From NCBI RefSeq assembly GCF_001422445.1, contig NZ_LMNA01000025.1, forward strand, positions 1,061-65,060: 64,000 nucleotides of DNA. Reading direction: 5' to 3'. The notes under the pieces are model-generated. The model saw only the letters and a list, made by a program, of their open reading frames with translations, had not been told where the DNA came from and searched no databases. Of the stretch, positions 1 to 8,168 are shown piece by piece. The first letter of the stretch is position 1, and the number at the start of each line of letters is the position of its first letter. This DNA is from Pseudorhodoferax sp. Leaf274 (GTDB taxonomy: Bacteria > Pseudomonadota > Gammaproteobacteria > Burkholderiales > Burkholderiaceae_C). The position numbers were made by a program, and so were the translations under genes.

Positions 1-20
1 CAGGCAATATAGGGCTGCAA

Positions 21-43
21 AAACGTTTGCGCAAACGTTTGCG
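21..43. promoter_or_regulatory. Overlapping LacI/PurR-type palindromes
   Basis: Positions 21-40 form a perfect 20-bp palindrome (AAACGTTTGCGCAAACGTTT), and 30-43 form a second perfect palindrome (CGCAAACGTTTGCG). Together they are a 12-bp unit in tandem. The second resembles the operator class of LacI/PurR-family regulators. It lies beyond the 3' end of the gene at 82-2469, so it probably serves a gene left of the window. The regulator is unknown. Confidence 0.45.
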
Positions 44-81
44 ACTCGGGATTTTCCCGGGCAGCGCAGCGGCTCCTGGAA

Positions 82-2469
82 TCAGGCCGGCCGCTGCGCG
101 GCGGCGTCGGCCATGTCGGTTGCACTGCCGTCCACGCAGGCCGGCGCGCCGAACAGGTAGCCCTGCACGGTGGTGCAACCCAATGCGCGCAGCACCTGGA
201 GCTGCTGGGCCTGCTCCACGCCTTCGGCCGTGATGTCCAGATGCATGTTGTTGGCCAGCAGCACGAGGGAGGCGATGATGGATTGGGTCATGCCACCGGC
301 AGGCTCGTGCGGCAGGGCCGCGGCAAAGGACTGGTCGAGCTTGATGCGGTCGAACGGCAGCTCGCGCAGCTGCGCCATGGACGAGTAGCCGACGCCGAAG
401 TCGTCGATGGCCGTGCGCACGCCCAGCGTGCGCAGCCGCTGCAGTGCTACGCGCGCCCCTTGCGCGTCGCGCGCCAGCGCGGTTTCGGTGACTTCGAGTT
501 CCAGCCGAGACGGCGGCAGGCCCACGCGGCGCAGCACGTCCATGACGTCTTCGACGAAGCTCGCGCAGGCCAGCTGCACGGCCGACGCGTTGACGGCCAC
601 CAGCTGGTGCCGCGGCCACGACATGGCATCGCGGCAGGCCTGCTCCAGCACCCACAGGCCGATCTGCACCACGATGCCGGACTCTTCGGCGACCGGGATG
701 AAGGACGCGGGCAGCAGCCGGCCGTGCCGCGGGTGGCGCCAGCGCACCAGCGCCTCGTAGCCCTGCACGCGCAGGGAGCCGGCGTCGCGCAGAGACATGT
801 AGTCGATCTCGAACTCGCCGCGTGCGACGGCCTGCGCCAGGTCGCCCACCATGGCCAGGCGTTCGCGCAGGCGGTCGCTCATGCCGGGCGCATGCAGGCG
901 CGCGGCGTCGCGCCCGGCGTTCTTGGCCACGTAGAGGGCCGTGTCCGCCTGGCGCAGCAGTTCGCTGGCGCCGAGGACGCCGTCGGTCCACGAGGCGCCG
1001 ATGCTGGCGCGCACGTCGATGTGGTCGTCGCCGATGCGCTCGCGCGTGCGCAGCGCGGCGAGCAGGCCCTGCATGCGCCGCTCGATCTCGCGTGCGCAGC
1101 CCTGCACGGGCAGCGTGCGCAGCAGCATCGCGAATTCGTCGCCGCCCAGGCGCGCCAGCGCATCGCCCTCGCGCGTGGCATGGCGCAGGCGGCGCGCCAC
1201 CGAGCACAGCAACTGGTCGCCCGCGGCGTGGCCTAGGCTGTCGTTGACGGTCTTGAAGTGGTCCAGATCGAGCAGGGCCACGGCCCACCGGCCGCCGGTT
1301 GCCTGCTGGCGCTCGGCTTCCTCCACGAAGGCGCGCCGGTTCGGCAGGCCGGTGAGGGCGTCGTGGTGCGCCAGGTAGTGCAGGTGCTGCTCGCGCATGC
1401 TGCTCTCGGCCTCCCGCGCACGCGCGTCGGACACATCGACGCCCACGCCGCGCCAGCCCGTCCAGGCGCCGTCGGCGGCATGCAGCGGTTTGGCGCTCAG
1501 CGTCCAGCTGCGCAGCTCACCGCCGACGCGCGCCTCCAGCACCACGCCGCTGAACGGCTCGCCTGCGGCCAGCAGGCCGCGCAGTGCAGCGGCGCCCACC
1601 GCGCCATCGCTGCGGACCTCGAGCATGCGTTGCTGCGCGAACAGGCTGTCCAGCGGCCGGCCGAGCAGGCGGTCCTGCCCGAGCCCGAGCAGGTTGCACA
1701 GCCGCAGCCCCACGCGGGTCAGCTCGCCCGCGCGGTTGCTTTCCCACAGCCAGTCGCGCGCATCGGCCTCGAAGTCGCGCAACAGCAGGCCGACGATGTG
1801 GCGCTCCTGCTCCGCAGCCTGCTCGGCCGCGATGCACCGCACGAACAGGCGCGATGCGAACAGCAGTGCCACGGCCAGGATGAGCGCGTAGCAGCACAGC
1901 AGGGCGATGGTGACGCCCTGCGCCAGATAGCCGATCTGCGCCACCATCAGGCAGGCCACCACCGTCAGCACCGACAGCCAGATCAAGGACAGCAAGGGGG
2001 TGGTGATGCCCACCAGCACGCCCGCGGCGATCAGCCCGGGGGTGTAGGCGCTCAGCAGAAGGCGGCTGGCGTCGTCGCCCGCCTGGAGCGCGCCCACGTA
2101 GATGCCGATGCCCGAAAGCACCGCGCTCGCTGCGCACCAGAGCGCGGACACATGCATGTCGCGCAGCCCGAGCAGCCGTCCGCCCGGTCCTGCGCTGCGC
2201 AGCGCCATGATGGCGTGGCCGGCCCAGGCCACATGCGCGAGCAGGAAGGCGGCCACCCACGCTGGCCACGCCTCGCGTCGCACGAACGGCCACAGCGCGT
2301 ACAGCACCATGCCGGCGGTGCAGATGTTCGACGCGACATACCAGGGCACGACGTGCAGCAGGTTGCGCATCTGCCCGTTCACGAGGATGGTGCGCACGTG
2401 GGCCGTGGCGTCGGGCAAGGCCCAGCACCCGCGCAGGCGCTTCCAGTGCATACCGATTCGATCGATCAT
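82..2469 (-). CDS. Membrane GGDEF/EAL cyclic-di-GMP protein
   Basis: A 795-residue inner-membrane signalling protein. Residues about 20-215 hold six hydrophobic segments (a MASE-like sensor), followed by a PAS-like region (about 235-350), GGDEF (about 365-530) and EAL (about 545-785). The GGDEF site reads ARLGGDEF with an upstream REGD inhibitory (RxxD) site. The EAL site reads YEALVRWRH and the metal loop DDFGVGYSS is present, so both synthesis and hydrolysis of c-di-GMP look possible. I chose the ATG at 2467-2469 because GGAGGTGA lies five bases upstream; an in-frame ATG 36 bases earlier lacks this site. The signal sensed is unknown. Confidence 0.88.
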   Translation of the reverse strand: MIDRIGMHWKRLRGCWALPDATAHVRTILVNGQMRNLLHVVPWYVASNICTAGMVLYALWPFVRREAWPAWVAAFLLAHVAWAGHAIMALRSAGPGGRLLGLRDMHVSALWCAASAVLSGIGIYVGALQAGDDASRLLLSAYTPGLIAAGVLVGITTPLLSLIWLSVLTVVACLMVAQIGYLAQGVTIALLCCYALILAVALLFASRLFVRCIAAEQAAEQERHIVGLLLRDFEADARDWLWESNRAGELTRVGLRLCNLLGLGQDRLLGRPLDSLFAQQRMLEVRSDGAVGAAALRGLLAAGEPFSGVVLEARVGGELRSWTLSAKPLHAADGAWTGWRGVGVDVSDARAREAESSMREQHLHYLAHHDALTGLPNRRAFVEEAERQQATGGRWAVALLDLDHFKTVNDSLGHAAGDQLLCSVARRLRHATREGDALARLGGDEFAMLLRTLPVQGCAREIERRMQGLLAALRTRERIGDDHIDVRASIGASWTDGVLGASELLRQADTALYVAKNAGRDAARLHAPGMSDRLRERLAMVGDLAQAVARGEFEIDYMSLRDAGSLRVQGYEALVRWRHPRHGRLLPASFIPVAEESGIVVQIGLWVLEQACRDAMSWPRHQLVAVNASAVQLACASFVEDVMDVLRRVGLPPSRLELEVTETALARDAQGARVALQRLRTLGVRTAIDDFGVGYSSMAQLRELPFDRIKLDQSFAAALPHEPAGGMTQSIIASLVLLANNMHLDITAEGVEQAQQLQVLRALGCTTVQGYLFGAPACVDGSATDMADAAAQRPA

Positions 2470-2649
2470 GGCGGTCACCTCCGGATCGCGGCACCAGCGA
2501 TCCATTGCATACGGTGATGATGATCATAGATTCATGCATGCCGAAGGTGGCCTGCCGTTGCGTTCGCGCCGCCTGCGGAGCGCGTAGGGCACGCGGCGTG
2601 TGAGAAGGGCAGGGCTTGGCCGGCCAGCCCGCTGGCCGCCCGGCGCGGC

Positions 2650-3297
2650 TCAGGGCGCCAGGCGCTCGCGCACCCAGCCGCCGCCGTCCTGGCGGTAGTG
2701 CAGCCGGTCGTGCAGCCGGCTCTTGCGCCCTTGCCAGAACTGCCATGCGGTCGGCACCAGCCGGTAGCCGCCCCAGTGCGGCGGGCGCGGCGGCCGGAGC
2801 AGGAATTGCGCGCCGTACCGGGCGGCATTGGCCACCAGCACGCCGCGGCCGGAGATCACTTGGCTCTGCGGACTGGCCCACGCGCCGATGCGCGAGTCCA
2901 GCGGGCGGCTGTCGTAGTAGGCGTCGCTCTCGGCGGCGCTGGTCTTCTCCACCACGCCTTCGATGCGCACCACGCGCTCGAGCTCGACCCAGTGGAACTG
3001 CAGCGCCGCGTAGGGGTTGCCTGCCAGCTCCTGGCCCTTGCGGCTCTCGTAGTTGGTGTAGAAGACCAGGCCACGCGCGTCGTAGCCCTTGACGAGCACG
3101 ATGCGGGTGGACGGGCGCAGGTCGCTGCCCACGGTGGCCAGGGTCATGGCGTTGGGCTCGGGCACCTGCGCCGCGACGGCCTCGCCCAGCCACTGGTCGA
3201 ACTGTTGCAGCGGGTCGGCGTGCGAGGCCGATTCGTCGAGTTCGGCCCGCTCATAACTCTTGCGCAGCGCCGCGATGGAGGTCTGGAGTTCGCTCAT
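2650..3297 (-). CDS. pdxH: Pyridoxamine 5'-phosphate oxidase PdxH
   Basis: A 215-residue FMN enzyme that oxidises pyridoxamine or pyridoxine 5'-phosphate to pyridoxal 5'-phosphate in the cytosol. The length fits the family, and family signatures are present: RIVLVKGYD and [10 protein letters not shown] near the FMN/phosphate site, [20 protein letters not shown], and the conserved end RERLAP. The start at MSELQ is preferred over an in-frame ATG 69 bases upstream, which would add a low-quality N-terminus running into the TetR operator. It is divergent from the TetR gene at 3385. An imperfect hairpin at 2621-2638 downstream lacks a T tract. Confidence 0.95.
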   Translation of the reverse strand: MSELQTSIAALRKSYERAELDESASHADPLQQFDQWLGEAVAAQVPEPNAMTLATVGSDLRPSTRIVLVKGYDARGLVFYTNYESRKGQELAGNPYAALQFHWVELERVVRIEGVVEKTSAAESDAYYDSRPLDSRIGAWASPQSQVISGRGVLVANAARYGAQFLLRPPRPPHWGGYRLVPTAWQFWQGRKSRLHDRLHYRQDGGGWVRERLAP

Positions 3298-3352
3298 GGG
3301 CGCGGATTGTGCAGCGTCCGCCCTGCGATGGCCGCTGCAGGCACCCATTGAC

Positions 3353-3368
3353 GACTGAATATTCATTC
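3353..3368. promoter_or_regulatory. Predicted TetR operator 1
   Basis: GACTGAATATTCATTC is a 16-bp inverted repeat with seven of eight base pairs matching. It sits between pdxH and the TetR gene, 16 bases before the GTG start of the latter. It matches the palindrome at 3995-4010 at 14 of 16 positions, which suggests that the encoded TetR protein binds both. Confidence 0.65.
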
Positions 3369-3384
3369 ACCTAAGATCGCGGCC

Positions 3385-3957
3385 GTGAAACCCAAGGACG
3401 ACGACAAGCAACAGGCCATCGCCGACGCGACCTTCGCGCTCGTGGCGCAGGTCGGTCTGTCGGGCCTGACCATGGCGGCGATTGCGCGGGAGGCCGGCAT
3501 CGCCACCGGCACGCTGTACGTCTACTACAAGTCCAAGGAAGACCTGCTCAATGCCTTGTACGAGGAGGTCAAGGGCGCGCTGGCGCGGCTGATCACCGAG
3601 GAGTCGGTCGCCTCCATGCCGTTCCGCGCGCGCTTCCAGCGCAACTGGTTGCTGCTGCTGCGGCACCGCCAGGCCCACTATGCGGAGACGGTGTTCATGG
3701 AGCAGTACTACAACTCCCCGTGGTTCAGCGAGGCCTCGCGCCAGTTCTCGGCCCGGTTCACGGGCGAGTGCCTGGGCTTCTTCGACGAGGCGCGCGCGCA
3801 GCAGATCGTCAAGGACGTGCCCACGATGCTGCTGGCCTCCAGCTTCTTCGGCTCGGTGCGCGAGACCGCCAACCTGCTGCGCAGCGGCGATCTGCCCGAC
3901 ACCGAGCCGGCGCTGGCCCAGGCGTTCTCGATCTTCTGGGACGGCATCAAGGCCTGA
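3385..3957 (+). CDS. TetR-family transcriptional regulator
   Basis: A 190-residue one-component repressor. The N-terminal helix-turn-helix spans about residues 8-55 (LTMAAIAREAGIATGTLYVY is a clear TetR recognition region); the C-terminal ligand domain is not assigned to a known effector. The start is a GTG. The gene stands directly before the molybdo-oxidoreductase genes, and near-identical palindromes lie before it and before those genes, so autoregulation and control of the oxidoreductase are the likely roles. The inducer may be an N-heterocycle or aldehyde, but that is a guess from context. Confidence 0.9.
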   Translation: MKPKDDDKQQAIADATFALVAQVGLSGLTMAAIAREAGIATGTLYVYYKSKEDLLNALYEEVKGALARLITEESVASMPFRARFQRNWLLLLRHRQAHYAETVFMEQYYNSPWFSEASRQFSARFTGECLGFFDEARAQQIVKDVPTMLLASSFFGSVRETANLLRSGDLPDTEPALAQAFSIFWDGIKA

Positions 3958-3994
3958 ACACCGCATGGCGGCCTGGCCACAAGAACACATAAAA

Positions 3995-4010
3995 GAATGA
4001 ACATTCATTC
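3995..4010. promoter_or_regulatory. Predicted TetR operator 2
   Basis: GAATGAACATTCATTC is an inverted repeat with seven of eight pairs matching, located between the TetR gene stop and the oxidoreductase small-subunit start at 4041. It is nearly the same sequence as 3353-3368. Confidence 0.65.
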
Positions 4011-4040
4011 GTCTAACCACCCCACCCAAGAAAGGTCCCC

Positions 4041-4499
4041 ATGGCCACGCTGAACATCAACGGCAAGGACGTCCAGGTCGACGTCGACGACTCCACCCCC
4101 ATCCTGTGGGCCCTGCGCGACACGCTGGGCATGACCGGCACCAAGTTCGGCTGCGGCGCCGCGCTGTGCGGCGCCTGCACCGTGCACATGAACGGCGCGG
4201 CGATCCGCTCGTGCGTGACGCCGATCGCCGCTGCGGCGGGCCAGAAGATCACCACCATCGAGGCCGTCACCGCCGAGCGCGTGGGCAAGGCCGTGCACGA
4301 GGCCTGGGTCAAGATCGACGTGGCGCAGTGCGGCTACTGCCAGAGCGGCCAGATCATGAGCGCCACCGCGCTGCTGCAGGCCAATCCACGGCCCAGCGAT
4401 GCCGACATCGACGCCGCCATGGCCGGCAACATCTGCCGCTGTGGCACCTATGCGCGCATCCGCGGCGCGATCAAGGACGCAGCCGCGTCGCTGGCCTGA
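4041..4499 (+). CDS. iorA: [2Fe-2S] subunit of isoquinoline-type oxidoreductase
   Basis: A 152-residue iron-sulfur subunit of the xanthine dehydrogenase/isoquinoline 1-oxidoreductase family. It passes electrons from the molybdenum centre in the partner encoded at 4514. The plant-ferredoxin-type cluster ligands are C38, C43, C46 and C58, and the second cluster ligands are C97, C100, C132 and C134. The length is normal. It is the first gene of the pair, ends 14 bases before the large subunit, and lies behind a predicted TetR operator. The real substrate could be an aldehyde or an N-heterocycle; sequence alone does not decide. Confidence 0.92.
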   Translation: MATLNINGKDVQVDVDDSTPILWALRDTLGMTGTKFGCGAALCGACTVHMNGAAIRSCVTPIAAAAGQKITTIEAVTAERVGKAVHEAWVKIDVAQCGYCQSGQIMSATALLQANPRPSDADIDAAMAGNICRCGTYARIRGAIKDAAASLA

Positions 4500-4513
4500 A
4501 ACGGGAGCCCACC

Positions 4514-6769
4514 ATGCATCTGCAAGACACCTCGGCTGACCAGATCCGCGCCATGCTGCCGCCCATGCTCGCGCGCCGGCTCGACGACGGGAACGACGTG
4601 GCCGGCCTGCCGCGCCGCAGCTTCCTCAAGATCGGCGCGGCCACCGGCTTCGCGCTGGGCATCTTCCCTCTGCTGGCCGATGCGCAGGGTCCGGCCACCG
4701 TGGCGCTCAAGCCCGGCCAGCAGCCGGCCGCGTTCGTGAAGATCGCGCGCGACGGCACCGTCACCGTGACCGTCAACCGCCTGGAGTTCGGCCAGGGCAC
4801 GCACACGGGCCTGGCCATGGTGCTGGCCGAGGAGCTGGACGCCGACTGGAGCCGCGTGCGCGCCACCCATGGCGACGCGGCCATCGCCTACGCCGACCCG
4901 GCCTATGGCATGCACCTGACGGGCGGCTCCACCGCCATCAAGAACTCCTACACCCAGTACCGCGAGCTGGGCGCCCGCACGCGCGCCATGCTCGTGCAGG
5001 CCGCCGCCACGCAATGGGGCGTGCCGGCCGCGTCGCTGGCGACCGAGCGCGGCGTGGTCATCGGCCCCGGCGGCAAACGGCTCGAGTACGGCGCGCTGGC
5101 TGAGGCGGCCATGCAGCTGCCCGTGCCGACCCAGGTCACGCTCAAGGACCCGAAGAACTTCAAGCTGATCGGCCAGCCCACGGGCCGGCTCGACGCGCAG
5201 GCCAAGTCCAGCGGCCGGCAGAACTTCGGCATCGACGTGCGCCTGCCCGGCATGCTGACGGCCGTGTGCCAGCACCCGCCCGTGTTCGGCGGCAAGGTGG
5301 CGTCGCTGGACGATGCTGCCGCACGCGCCGTGAAGGGCGTGAAGGCCGTGCTGCGCGTGCCGCTGCACGATGGTGGCGAGGGCGTGGCCGTGGTCGCCGA
5401 CGGCTACTGGGCCGCCAAGCAGGGCCGCGACGCGCTCCAGCTGCAATGGAGCGATGCGGGCCGGCAGAAGGTCGACAGCACCGCGCAGCTGGCCGCCTAC
5501 CGCGCGCTGGCCGCCAAGCCCGGCCATGTGAAGTACCAGGCCGACATGGCCCCGCTGGCCGGCGCGCCGCACAAGATCAGCGCCGAGTTCCACTTCCCCT
5601 ACCTGGCCCACGCGCCCATGGAGCCGCTGAACTGCACCGTGCAGCTCACCGGCCGTGGCGCCGATGGCAAGGCCAAGCTCTGGGTCGGCACGCAGATGCC
5701 GGGCCTGGAGGCTGCGGCCGCCGTGCGCGTGCTGGGCATCAAGCCCGAAAACCTGGCCATGGAGGTGCAGATGGCCGGCGGCGGCTTCGGCCGGCGCGGC
5801 CTGCCGACCAGCGACTTCGTGGTCGAGGCCTGCACCATCGCCAAGGCCGCGCAGGCCGCCGGCATCGAGGCGCCGATCCGCACGCTCTGGAGCCGCGAGG
5901 ACGACATCCGCGGCGGCTACTACCGGCCCATGCACGTGCACCGCGCCGAGATCGGCTTCGACGCCAAGGGCAAGGTGCTGGCCTGGGACCATGTGGTCGT
6001 CGGCCAGTCCATCATGGCAGGCACCTTCTTCGAGTCCGCCATGGTCAAGGACGGTGTGGACACCACCATGGTCGAAGGCATGCGCGCACCCTACGACGTG
6101 CCGATGCGCCTGTCGGCCCACCACCCCAAGGACAACGTGCCGGTGCTGTGGTGGCGCAGCGTGGGTTCCACCCACACCGCCTACGTGATGGAGACGCTGG
6201 TCGACGAGATCGCGCGCGCCACGCAGCAGGACCCGGTCGCCTACCGCATGGCGCTGATGGACGCCAAGGCCACGCGCCACCGCGCCGCGCTGCAGCTGGC
6301 GGTGGACCGCTCGGGCTACGGCAAGCGCCAGCTGCCGTCCGGCCGCGCGTGGGGCGTGGCGCTGCACGAGTCGTTCGACTCGGTGGTGGCCTACGTGGTC
6401 GAGGCCTCGGTGGAGAACGGAACGCCCAAGCTGCACCAGGTCACGGCCGGCGTGCACTGCAACCTGGCGGTGAACCCCAAGAGCGTGGAGGCGCAGATCC
6501 AGGGCGCCGCGCTGATGGGCCTGTCGATGTGCCTGCCCGGCGCGGCCGTCACGCTCAAGGACGGCGTGGTCGAGCAGAGCAACTTCGGCGACTTCGTGGT
6601 GCCGCGCATCACCGACATGCCGGTGATCGCGGTGCACATCGTGCCCAGCGCCGACGCACCCACCGGCATGGGCGAGCCGGGCCTGCCGCCGCTCGCCCCG
6701 GCCTTTGCCAACGCTGTCGCGCGGCTGACCGGCAAGCCGCTGCGCGAGCTGCCGTTCAAGCTGGCCTGA
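4514..6769 (+). CDS. iorB: Molybdopterin large subunit, isoquinoline 1-oxidoreductase-like
   Basis: A 751-residue catalytic subunit of a molybdenum hydroxylase (IorB/aldehyde dehydrogenase AldH type). A twin-arginine signal (RRSFLK, about residues 35-40, then a hydrophobic stretch ending near ADAQ) predicts Tat export of the folded complex to the periplasm. Molybdopterin-site features include MAGGGFGRRG, and GMGEPGLPPLAPA near the C-terminus holds the expected catalytic glutamate. I chose the ATG at 4514 because the upstream open frame overlaps the small subunit in another phase. The electron acceptor is probably a cytochrome, but none is encoded beside it. Confidence 0.92.
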   Translation: MHLQDTSADQIRAMLPPMLARRLDDGNDVAGLPRRSFLKIGAATGFALGIFPLLADAQGPATVALKPGQQPAAFVKIARDGTVTVTVNRLEFGQGTHTGLAMVLAEELDADWSRVRATHGDAAIAYADPAYGMHLTGGSTAIKNSYTQYRELGARTRAMLVQAAATQWGVPAASLATERGVVIGPGGKRLEYGALAEAAMQLPVPTQVTLKDPKNFKLIGQPTGRLDAQAKSSGRQNFGIDVRLPGMLTAVCQHPPVFGGKVASLDDAAARAVKGVKAVLRVPLHDGGEGVAVVADGYWAAKQGRDALQLQWSDAGRQKVDSTAQLAAYRALAAKPGHVKYQADMAPLAGAPHKISAEFHFPYLAHAPMEPLNCTVQLTGRGADGKAKLWVGTQMPGLEAAAAVRVLGIKPENLAMEVQMAGGGFGRRGLPTSDFVVEACTIAKAAQAAGIEAPIRTLWSREDDIRGGYYRPMHVHRAEIGFDAKGKVLAWDHVVVGQSIMAGTFFESAMVKDGVDTTMVEGMRAPYDVPMRLSAHHPKDNVPVLWWRSVGSTHTAYVMETLVDEIARATQQDPVAYRMALMDAKATRHRAALQLAVDRSGYGKRQLPSGRAWGVALHESFDSVVAYVVEASVENGTPKLHQVTAGVHCNLAVNPKSVEAQIQGAALMGLSMCLPGAAVTLKDGVVEQSNFGDFVVPRITDMPVIAVHIVPSADAPTGMGEPGLPPLAPAFANAVARLTGKPLRELPFKLA

Positions 6770-6774
6770 CGGCG

Positions 6775-7410
6775 ATGAGCGCCGCGCCGGGCCGCCCCAG
6801 GCAAGCGCGCCCCCCCTCGGGGGGCAGCGAACCTCGTGCAGCGGGGAGCGTTGGGGCCCCATCTGGCGCGCCCGTCGTGCTGGTGCTCGCCTCGGGCCGG
6901 GGCGAGCGCTTCCGCGCCTCGGGCGGCCAGGTGCACAAGCTGCAGGCGCTGCTGGCCGGCAAGCCGGTGCTGCAGCACACGCTGGACGCCGTGCGCGCCA
7001 GCGGGCTGGCCTGGCACCTGGAGGATGCGGGGCATCCGGGCATGGGCGACTCCATCGCGGCAGCCGTGCGCGCCACGCAAGCGGCGGGCGGCTGGCTGGT
7101 GCTGCCGGGCGACCTGCCGCTGATCGAGCCTGCCGCCTTGCAACGCGTGGCGGCGGCGCTGGGCGGGGCCGCCGTGGTGCTGCCGCAGCATGCGGGCACG
7201 CGGGGGCATCCGGTCGGCTTCTCCGCCGCCTGCCGAGACGAACTGCTGGCCCTGTCGGGCGAAGCCGGCGCGGCCGCGATCGTGCAGGCGCGCAAGCGGG
7301 CAGGGCAGGTGCTGGAGCTGGCGCTGGATGGCGCCGGCTGCGTGACCGACATCGACACGCTGGACGATCTGGCGCGGGCCGAGCAGTTGCTGCTCAGCCA
7401 GCCAGCCTGA
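6775..7410 (+). CDS. mocA: MobA/MocA-like nucleotidyltransferase
   Basis: A 211-residue NTP-transferase-fold protein: VLVLASGRGERF is the nucleotide-binding loop and LVLPGDLPLI the metal site. It resembles molybdenum cofactor cytidylyltransferases, which make the cytosine dinucleotide cofactor used by xanthine-oxidase-type enzymes, and its place directly after the large subunit supports this. The first 30 or so residues are proline- and glycine-rich and are encoded by a GC-rich hairpin repeat (6809-6825), so the true start may be a GTG near 6875. The 3' end overlaps the convergent ChaC-like gene by 17 bases. Confidence 0.8.
   Translation: MSAAPGRPRQARPPSGGSEPRAAGSVGAPSGAPVVLVLASGRGERFRASGGQVHKLQALLAGKPVLQHTLDAVRASGLAWHLEDAGHPGMGDSIAAAVRATQAAGGWLVLPGDLPLIEPAALQRVAAALGGAAVVLPQHAGTRGHPVGFSAACRDELLALSGEAGAAAIVQARKRAGQVLELALDGAGCVTDIDTLDDLARAEQLLLSQPA
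6809..6825. repeat. GC-rich hairpin repeat
   Basis: GCCCCCC, a three-base loop and GGGGGGC form a perfect seven-pair stem. The surrounding sequence (about 6780-6860) resembles the dispersed intergenic repeat common in Comamonadaceae; that resemblance is from memory. It falls inside the 5' part of the MocA-like reading frame. Confidence 0.5.
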
Positions 7411-7412
7411 GC
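7392..7412. terminator. Palindromic convergent junction
   Basis: GCTCAG and CTGAGC, nine bases apart, form a six-pair inverted repeat containing the stop codons of both convergent genes. It could act as a weak bidirectional terminator; there is no T tract. Confidence 0.3.
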
Positions 7413-7984
7413 AGCTTCTCCAGCGCCTTGTCGCGGATCTGGTGCTTCCGCAGGCTCTCGAAGGTCTCGCGCGCGTAATCCAGCGTGGTGCCGAAGCGCC
7501 CGCAGGACTGCGTGAACACGCGCCGGTAGTCTTCGTCGCTCAAGGTGCGCGTGAAGCTCGGGCTCTGGCGCGACAGCGTGAAGGCCAGGGCCTTGACCGG
7601 CCCCTCGGGCGTGGTGCAGTGCAGCCAGCGCGGGTCGTACACCCCCATCAGCATCTCGCGCGCCCAGAGCCGGTCGAGCACCGCATCGCCATCGCGCTGC
7701 GGGATGCGGAACACCACGCCCTGGCAGCTGCCACCGGTCAGCAGTGCGAACACCAGCCCCGGGCACTCGGGCGTGCCGCGGTTGATGCGGCTCCACATCT
7801 TGAGCGCGCGGTGCCAGCCGTGCACGCGCGCGAGCCGGTGTTCGACATGCTCGAACTCGGGCCGCCAGATCAGCGAGCCGTAGCCGAAGACCCAGTAGTC
7901 CTGCTGACCGCCCCATTCGCGCCGGGCGCGCTCCAGCATCGGCAAGGGGTCGCGCAAAGGCGCGGGGTGGGGATGGGGCTTCAC
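7394..7984 (-). CDS. chaC: ChaC-like gamma-glutamylcyclotransferase
   Basis: About 196 residues of the gamma-glutamylcyclotransferase fold, which breaks glutathione into 5-oxoproline and Cys-Gly. The substrate loop YWVFGYGSLIWRP and the following GWHRALKMWS are ChaC signatures, and PECPGLVFAL with CQGVVFRI also fit. The start is uncertain: a GTG at 7982-7984 gives the N-terminus used here, an ATG at 7937-7939 gives 15 fewer residues, and neither has a clear ribosome site. It is convergent with the MocA-like gene and divergent from edd. Confidence 0.85.
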   Translation of the reverse strand: MKPHPHPAPLRDPLPMLERARREWGGQQDYWVFGYGSLIWRPEFEHVEHRLARVHGWHRALKMWSRINRGTPECPGLVFALLTGGSCQGVVFRIPQRDGDAVLDRLWAREMLMGVYDPRWLHCTTPEGPVKALAFTLSRQSPSFTRTLSDEDYRRVFTQSCGRFGTTLDYARETFESLRKHQIRDKALEKLLRLAG

Positions 7985-8022
7985 GGCTGCCACTCTAGCA
8001 AGCCCCGGGCCGCCTGGCCATG

Positions 8023-8083
8023 TGCGCCTTGCCGTTCGCGCCCTGCGATTGCGCCTTGCCGTTTGGTAACCCACTGGTAACCC
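8023..8083. promoter_or_regulatory. Direct repeats upstream of edd
   Basis: TGCGCCTTGCCGTT occurs exactly twice (8023-8036 and 8050-8063), and TGGTAACCC occurs twice (8064-8072 and 8075-8083) with an 11-base period, one helical turn. They lie 86-146 bases before edd and look like tandem regulator sites. No HexR-like palindrome was seen. Confidence 0.4.
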
Positions 8084-8168
8084 CTTGCGGCCGGGGCGGC
8101 ATCCTTCGGGAGTAGGATCACCGCGCCCTCCCAAGCCCCCCCGCCGCGCCGTCCCCCGGCCCAGAACG

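Noticed and set aside
241-1236. Plus-strand 331-codon frame opposite the first GGDEF/EAL gene
   Set aside because: Rich in His, Gln, Arg and Ala with no motif; the minus-strand frame carries intact GGDEF and EAL sites.
4448-6862. Long open frame on the minus strand opposite iorB
   Set aside because: It is a GC-rich shadow: His-, Gly- and Arg-rich translation without domains, opposite a well-supported enzyme.
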